Source: Candidatus Omnitrophota bacterium (GTDB taxonomy: Bacteria; Omnitrophota; Gorgyraeia; Duberdicusellales; 4484-171). Taken from it: a stretch of DNA of 47,326 nucleotides. Below the pieces are notes generated by a model that had not been told where the DNA came from, did not search any database, and saw only the letters and a program-made list of their open reading frames with translations. Shown here piece after piece: positions 47,091-47,326 of the stretch (position 1 is the stretch's first letter; each line of letters begins with the position of its first letter). The position numbers and the translations under genes were made by a program. The stretch covers positions 1-47,326 of the forward strand of contig JALOCC010000011.1 in the NCBI GenBank assembly GCA_023227945.1, written 5' to 3'.

Positions 47091-47326
47091 CTAATAGATC
47101 TTTATCTCTCCTATCTCTTCTGCCAATCTTACACACATTTCTAAAGCATCAGGGCCATCATCATGTTTAGCACGAGGGAAAAATTGCAATTGTTCCAAAA
47201 GAAGTTTGTGGTTTTCATTTAGCTTCAATGAACCGATTCTTATAAGCGGCTCAACGCTCTGAATCCTTTTGTATTTATCCCCCGTATTCTTGATAGCCTC
47301 AAGAGGCAAGTAAATGCCTCTTTTAC
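47091..47326 (-). CDS. phage terminase large subunit, C-terminal end (truncated by window edge)
   Basis: The open frame enters from beyond position 47326 (in-frame residues KRGIYLPLEAIKNTGDKYKR at the edge) and ends at 47091. GDKYKRIQSVEPLIRIGSLK, then LLLEQLQFFPRAKHDDGPDA with DALEMCVRLAEE, matches the C-terminal nuclease part of phage terminase large subunits, where HDDGPDAL carries a catalytic Asp. The N-terminal ATPase lies outside the window. This marks the edge of a prophage or phage-derived element. Confidence 0.75.
   Translation of the reverse strand, partial: KRGIYLPLEAIKNTGDKYKRIQSVEPLIRIGSLKLNENHKLLLEQLQFFPRAKHDDGPDALEMCVRLAEEIGEIKIY

Overview
The window comes from a Gram-negative, most likely anaerobic bacterium with AT-rich DNA. 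It encodes an outer-membrane porin, a TolC-type channel, an RND pump and several lipoproteins, so the cell has two membranes. Radical-SAM enzymes, ferredoxin-domain ATPases, HypA, a NifU-like scaffold and NifX-like proteins point to anaerobic metal and Fe-S metabolism. The gene mix resembles uncultured lineages such as Omnitrophota, but that is an inference from style and no marker gene is present. Almost every gene is on the minus strand, so operons read from high to low coordinates. I see no rRNA, tRNA or CRISPR array.

Layout from left to right. 1-4.9 kb holds a HEAT-repeat protein, a membrane-anchored protein, a lipoprotein/Sel1 pair and a sigma-region-2-like gene beside a decayed copy of itself. 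5.0-7.7 kb is a NikR-headed unit (nikR, a DUF2292 gene, an OprB-like porin, two sister small membrane proteins) behind a NikR operator. 7.8-13.1 kb is an operon headed by a Fur/Zur regulator. It contains a small His-rich membrane protein, a CcdA/DsbD-like protein, a TPR protein, a DUF3299 protein and a ZnuA-ZnuC-ZnuB zinc/manganese ABC importer. 13.1-15.7 kb has trmO, a membrane protein, a divergent SpeD homologue, two FmdB-like zinc ribbons and a metallo-beta-lactamase-fold protein.

15.7-21.3 kb is a dense Fe-S/metal cluster: NifU-like, HypA-like, two MinD-type ATPases with ferredoxin inserts, a C_GCAxxG_C_C protein, a methyltransferase, an encapsulated-ferritin-like protein without a shell gene, two NifX-like proteins, DUF5320 and a second Fur regulator with matching operators. 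21.5-26 kb has a MATE exporter, biotin synthase, two methyltransferases and a thioesterase. 26.2-28.1 kb has a barstar-like ORF with no normal start codon, a radical-SAM/SPASM protein and a DUF2934 gene. 28.1-37.7 kb is a TetR-controlled run: tolC, a shortened adaptor, an RND permease lacking its usual TM4 aspartates, a B12-radical-SAM enzyme, an HD-GYP protein, MarR and a patatin lipoprotein. 38.2-39.7 kb is a K+/H+ antiporter.

40.2-42.4 kb is a compact three-gene cassette (winged-helix-like protein, ParA-type ATPase, RelA/SpoT nucleotide synthetase). It is the best candidate for an undescribed defence or toxin-antitoxin-like system. 42.8-46.3 kb has surE, an HNH-like protein, an HD phosphohydrolase and two PD-(D/E)xK-like nucleases. 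The right edge has a lipoprotein, an XRE regulator and the C-terminal end of a phage terminase large subunit.

The gaps between operons carry a dispersed repeat family with an 82-bp period. Several promoters of the form TTGACA-16/17-TATATT can be read next to palindromic operators, which links regulators to targets.
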